This document shows, one piece after another, positions 61,638 to 64,000 of a DNA stretch of 64,000 bases. The DNA is from Flagellimonas meishanensis. Lineage in GTDB: Bacteria > Bacteroidota > Bacteroidia > Flavobacteriales > Flavobacteriaceae. Made by a program: the position numbers and the translations under genes. The DNA lies in NCBI RefSeq assembly GCF_019880545.1, contig NZ_JAINVW010000003.1:1054001-1118000 (forward strand), read 5' to 3'. How positions within the stretch are numbered: position 1 is the stretch's first letter; every line of letters begins with the position of its first letter. Under the pieces are notes generated by a model. That model was not told where the DNA came from and searched no databases. It worked only from the letters and a program-made list of their open reading frames with translations.

Positions 61638-62459
61638 ATGGACATGACAGATTTACGAGCAACGGTTGAACAAGCATGGGAAAATAGGGATTTGCTTAAG
61701 GAGGAATCTACACAAAAAGCCATCAGGGAGGTGATAGACCTTATTGATACGGGCAAACTTCGCTGTGCGGAGCCAACCAGCACTGGTTGGACCATTAACG
61801 AATGGGTCAAAAAGGCCGTGGTGCTCTACTTCCCCATTCAAAAAATGGAGGTTTTGGAAGCGGGAATTTTTGAATACCACGACAAAATTCCATTGAAAAG
61901 AGGATATAGGGAGAAGGGCGTTAGGGTGGTCCCCCATGCGGTCGCAAGGCATGGTGCATATATTTCTAAAGGGACCATATTGATGCCCAGCTACGTTAAT
62001 ATTGGTGCCTACGTGGATGAAGGCACCATGGTAGATACTTGGGCCACTGTTGGAAGTTGTGCTCAGATTGGAAAAAATGTCCATTTAAGCGGAGGTGTTG
62101 GTATTGGGGGTGTGCTGGAGCCGTTACAGGCTGCTCCAGTGATCATTGAGGATAATGCTTTTATAGGTTCCAGATGTATTGTTGTGGAAGGTGTTCGGGT
62201 TGAGAAGGAAGCCGTATTGGGGGCCAATGTTGTGCTGACTGCCTCCACCAAAATTATTGATGTAACCGGTGACGAGCCCAAAACTTTAAAAGGTATTGTG
62301 CCTGAACGGTCAGTTGTTATACCCGGGAGTTATACCAAAAAGTTTGCGGCGGGAGAATTTCAAGTGCCATGTGCACTGATAATTGGTAAGCGAAAAGCGA
62401 GTACGGACAAAAAAACCTCTTTGAACAATGCATTGAGGGAGCATGATGTTGCTGTTTAA
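61638..62459 (+). CDS. dapD: Tetrahydrodipicolinate N-succinyltransferase
   Basis: Lysine/diaminopimelate pathway enzyme of 273 aa, cytoplasmic trimer. The N-terminal helical domain (AVEQAWENRDLL-like) is followed by the left-handed beta helix with hexapeptide repeats (YVNIGAYVDEGTMVDTWATV, SGGVGIGGVLEPL, IEDNAFIGSRCIVVEGV). The start is ATG 61638 or 61644; the second gives the more usual MTDLR opening. It is divergent from ruvX. Confidence 0.96.
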   Translation: MDMTDLRATVEQAWENRDLLKEESTQKAIREVIDLIDTGKLRCAEPTSTGWTINEWVKKAVVLYFPIQKMEVLEAGIFEYHDKIPLKRGYREKGVRVVPHAVARHGAYISKGTILMPSYVNIGAYVDEGTMVDTWATVGSCAQIGKNVHLSGGVGIGGVLEPLQAAPVIIEDNAFIGSRCIVVEGVRVEKEAVLGANVVLTASTKIIDVTGDEPKTLKGIVPERSVVIPGSYTKKFAAGEFQVPCALIIGKRKASTDKKTSLNNALREHDVAV

Positions 62460-62616
62460 AAAAAATGTTAAACCAAAAGCAACCCTTTTTCATTATTTAA
62501 TCCTATAGGATAGAAGACAACCTCAACATTACATATACAGAAGGTAGGGTTTTTTTGATTTCAGTTGTTGTAAGAAAAACTGACTGCGCAACAATTTTTA
62601 CCCCATTTTTTTGTTA

Positions 62617-62624
62617 TAATTTTG
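62617..62624 (+). promoter_or_regulatory. Putative -7 element (TAATTTTG) for the WaaE-like gene
   Basis: An exact -7 match in the 192-bp AT-rich gap after dapD, 28 bp before the ATG; no clear TTG at -33. Confidence 0.4.
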
Positions 62625-62651
62625 TCAAACCAATTTTGAATACCAATAAAT

Positions 62652-63455
62652 ATGGCTGAATTGAGCGCCCCAAAGCAAAAATTGTCAGCATTGATCATAA
62701 CCTACAATGAAATGGGTTACATTGAAAAATGTATAGAATCGGTTTCGTTTGCTGATGAAATCCTAGTAGTAGATTCCTATAGTACGGATGGCACTTTTGA
62801 GTATCTTCAAAACCATCCGAAGGTCAGGGTACTCCAAAATCCTTTCGAGAATTTTACGGCCCAGAAGTCCTTCACCCTCAAACACGCTTCCAACGATTGG
62901 ATTCTTTTTGTGGATGCCGACGAAATAGTCACCGATGCACTTCAAAAAGAAATAACGCAGACCATTAACAACCCAAACGCCTGCGAGGCCTATTGGTTCT
63001 ACCGTAGGTTTATGTTCCAAAATGAACCCTTACACTTTAGTGGCTGGCAAACAGACAAAAACCATAGGCTCTTTAGAAAAAGTAAGGCCAAGTTCACCGA
63101 TAGGAAAATTGTCCATGAAACCTTGGAGGTTAATGGTAATTCCTGTGTTCTTAAGGAAAAATTGGTGCACTACTGCTATAAAAACTATGAGGATTACAAA
63201 GGAAAAATGTTGAAATACGGTCAATTAAAGGCCAAGGAAGCTTTTTATAAGGAAAAGCATTTCAACTATTTTCTCATGGTCTTCAAACCGCTTTGGAAAT
63301 TCTTCAACCACTACGTTTTGCGACTGGGGTTTTTGGATGGAAAAAAAGGCGTTATCGTCTCTTATTTGAATGCCTTGGGTGTATTGGAAAGATTTCGTGA
63401 ACTTAAACGATTGGAAAAGAAAAACGAGCTCGCCTATTATTTGGTGATGCCATAG
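62652..63455 (+). CDS. Family 2 glycosyltransferase (WaaE/KdtX-like)
   Basis: A 267-aa cytoplasmic GT-A transferase. LSALIITYNEMGYIEKCIESV opens the fold, VVDSYSTDGT follows and the metal motif is ILFVDADEIV (about residue 95). The middle IVHETLEVNG and the C-terminal basic part match enzymes that add a sugar to the LPS core. The sugar and acceptor are not known. The last 19 bp overlap the convergent glycosyltransferase gene. Confidence 0.9.
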   Translation: MAELSAPKQKLSALIITYNEMGYIEKCIESVSFADEILVVDSYSTDGTFEYLQNHPKVRVLQNPFENFTAQKSFTLKHASNDWILFVDADEIVTDALQKEITQTINNPNACEAYWFYRRFMFQNEPLHFSGWQTDKNHRLFRKSKAKFTDRKIVHETLEVNGNSCVLKEKLVHYCYKNYEDYKGKMLKYGQLKAKEAFYKEKHFNYFLMVFKPLWKFFNHYVLRLGFLDGKKGVIVSYLNALGVLERFRELKRLEKKNELAYYLVMP

Positions 63456-64000
63456 TGGGTCCAAACCATTTTTTGCAATCGGGTCTCCCTTCGTATGGCC
63501 CTGTTCCTTGCGATGGATTCCGGAGTCTTATATCCCCTCTTATGATCTAGGTGTACACAAACCGCACTGTATCGGAGCTGTTTGGACTTTATCCCAAAAT
63601 TGAACAAGCGTTCCCCAAGTTCCCGGTCCTGACCACCATATTGCATACGCTCGTCGAAGCCATTCACATTCATGATGTCCTTCTTCCAACCAGAAGAATT
63701 GTGTCCGTTCCAACTGGCGTTGGTCGGTGTTAGGGTATTCAGAAATTTTGAAATTACCCCTCTTGCCCTTAGTTTGTTGTTCTTGAATGTTTTGGGAATG
63801 CCTTTTTCCTTGAGCCAATTGATGTTGAAACAGTTCTGTTTTTCAATATCCTTCAAGGTAATCATCTTGGAAATGTTCATGGGAAGCATGTAATAGCCTC
63901 CCGAAATGAAATAACCTTCTTCTTTGTTGATGTAATGTACCTCTACAAAATCTTCCCTGGGAATGCAATCCCCGTCCGTCATTATGATGTATTCCGCATT
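63437..64000 (-). CDS. Glycosyltransferase with galactosyltransferase-like C-terminus (5' end outside window)
   Basis: The frame is open to the last base of the window, so the N-terminal half of a GT-A enzyme is missing. The visible 187 residues begin just before the metal motif IIMTDGDCIP and include the acceptor region WKKDIMNVNGFDERMQYGGQDRELGERLFNFG, typical of the glyco_transf_7C type. It is probably a cell-surface polysaccharide or LPS transferase. It overlaps the WaaE-like gene by 19 bp at the 3' end, tail to tail. Confidence 0.88.
   Translation of the reverse strand, partial: NAEYIIMTDGDCIPREDFVEVHYINKEEGYFISGGYYMLPMNISKMITLKDIEKQNCFNINWLKEKGIPKTFKNNKLRARGVISKFLNTLTPTNASWNGHNSSGWKKDIMNVNGFDERMQYGGQDRELGERLFNFGIKSKQLRYSAVCVHLDHKRGYKTPESIARNRAIRRETRLQKMVWTHYGITK

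Noticed and set aside
1-64000. CRISPR array, prophage, insertion sequence, tRNA or rRNA
   Set aside because: No regularly spaced repeats, transposase or phage genes, or cloverleaf-like sequences were noticed. tRNAscan-SE and an IS search would be decisive.

Overview
The window looks like a chromosomal core segment from a marine-type member of the Flavobacteriaceae (Bacteroidota). Four kinds of evidence support this: promoters of the TTG / TAnnTTTG type in front of many genes; flavobacterial families such as DUF4105, DUF5606, DUF2795, DUF349, CCC-motif membrane proteins and OstA-like proteins; a Fur protein without the usual CxxC pair; and many secreted proteins ending their signal peptide in AQ. 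The nearest genus cannot be fixed from the sequence; a Muricauda/Maribacter-like organism is a guess. No phage, transposase, CRISPR array, rRNA or tRNA was seen.

Layout. 1-13.1 kb (+): (p)ppGpp synthetase/hydrolase (cut by the window edge), Fur, PurA, OstA/LptA-like protein, class III aminotransferase, TPR protein, two tandem DUF368 translocases, AroE and a DUF349 protein. 13.2-16.1 kb (-): a coiled-coil protein, ZapA, a well-supported 6S RNA, RNase Y and a CBS protein. 16.2-24.4 kb: M23 peptidase, TonB-dependent receptor, cysteine desulfurase, Smr protein and a trio of small Cys-containing membrane proteins. 24.4-31.7 kb: RecQ, then KpsF-TatC-AhpD-like-LptB, a phosphatidyltransferase and DUF4105. 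31.7-38.8 kb: ABC-F ATPase, a core-deleted methyltransferase relative, cobalamin adenosyltransferase, DUF2795 protein and SecA. 38.9-44.4 kb: HisKA_2 kinase and a secreted M14 peptidase plus amidohydrolase pair. 44.4-49 kb: small secreted or membrane proteins, MsrA, an ECF sigma / anti-sigma-like / charged coiled-coil surface protein operon, and Ohr. 49-56.8 kb: MeaB, then a polyprenyl-phosphate-sugar type set (GT2, LPG-synthase-like membrane protein, ArnT-like transferase, PAP2), a MATE pump and MazG. 56.9-60 kb: secreted esterase, SGNH hydrolase and GH20 hexosaminidase. 60-64 kb: DUF5606, Def, RuvX, DapD and two glycosyltransferases, the last cut by the window end.

Themes. Envelope biogenesis dominates: LptA-like and LptB, KpsF for Kdo, DUF368 carriers, ArnT-like transfer, Sec and Tat export. 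The genome is compact. Several convergent genes share their stop codons, several genes start with TTG or GTG, and some promoters imply nearly leaderless mRNAs. The least-described items are the sigma-controlled charged-coil operon, the CCC/DUF2752 trio, the reduced methyltransferase and two very small membrane proteins. None is proven to be a new system.
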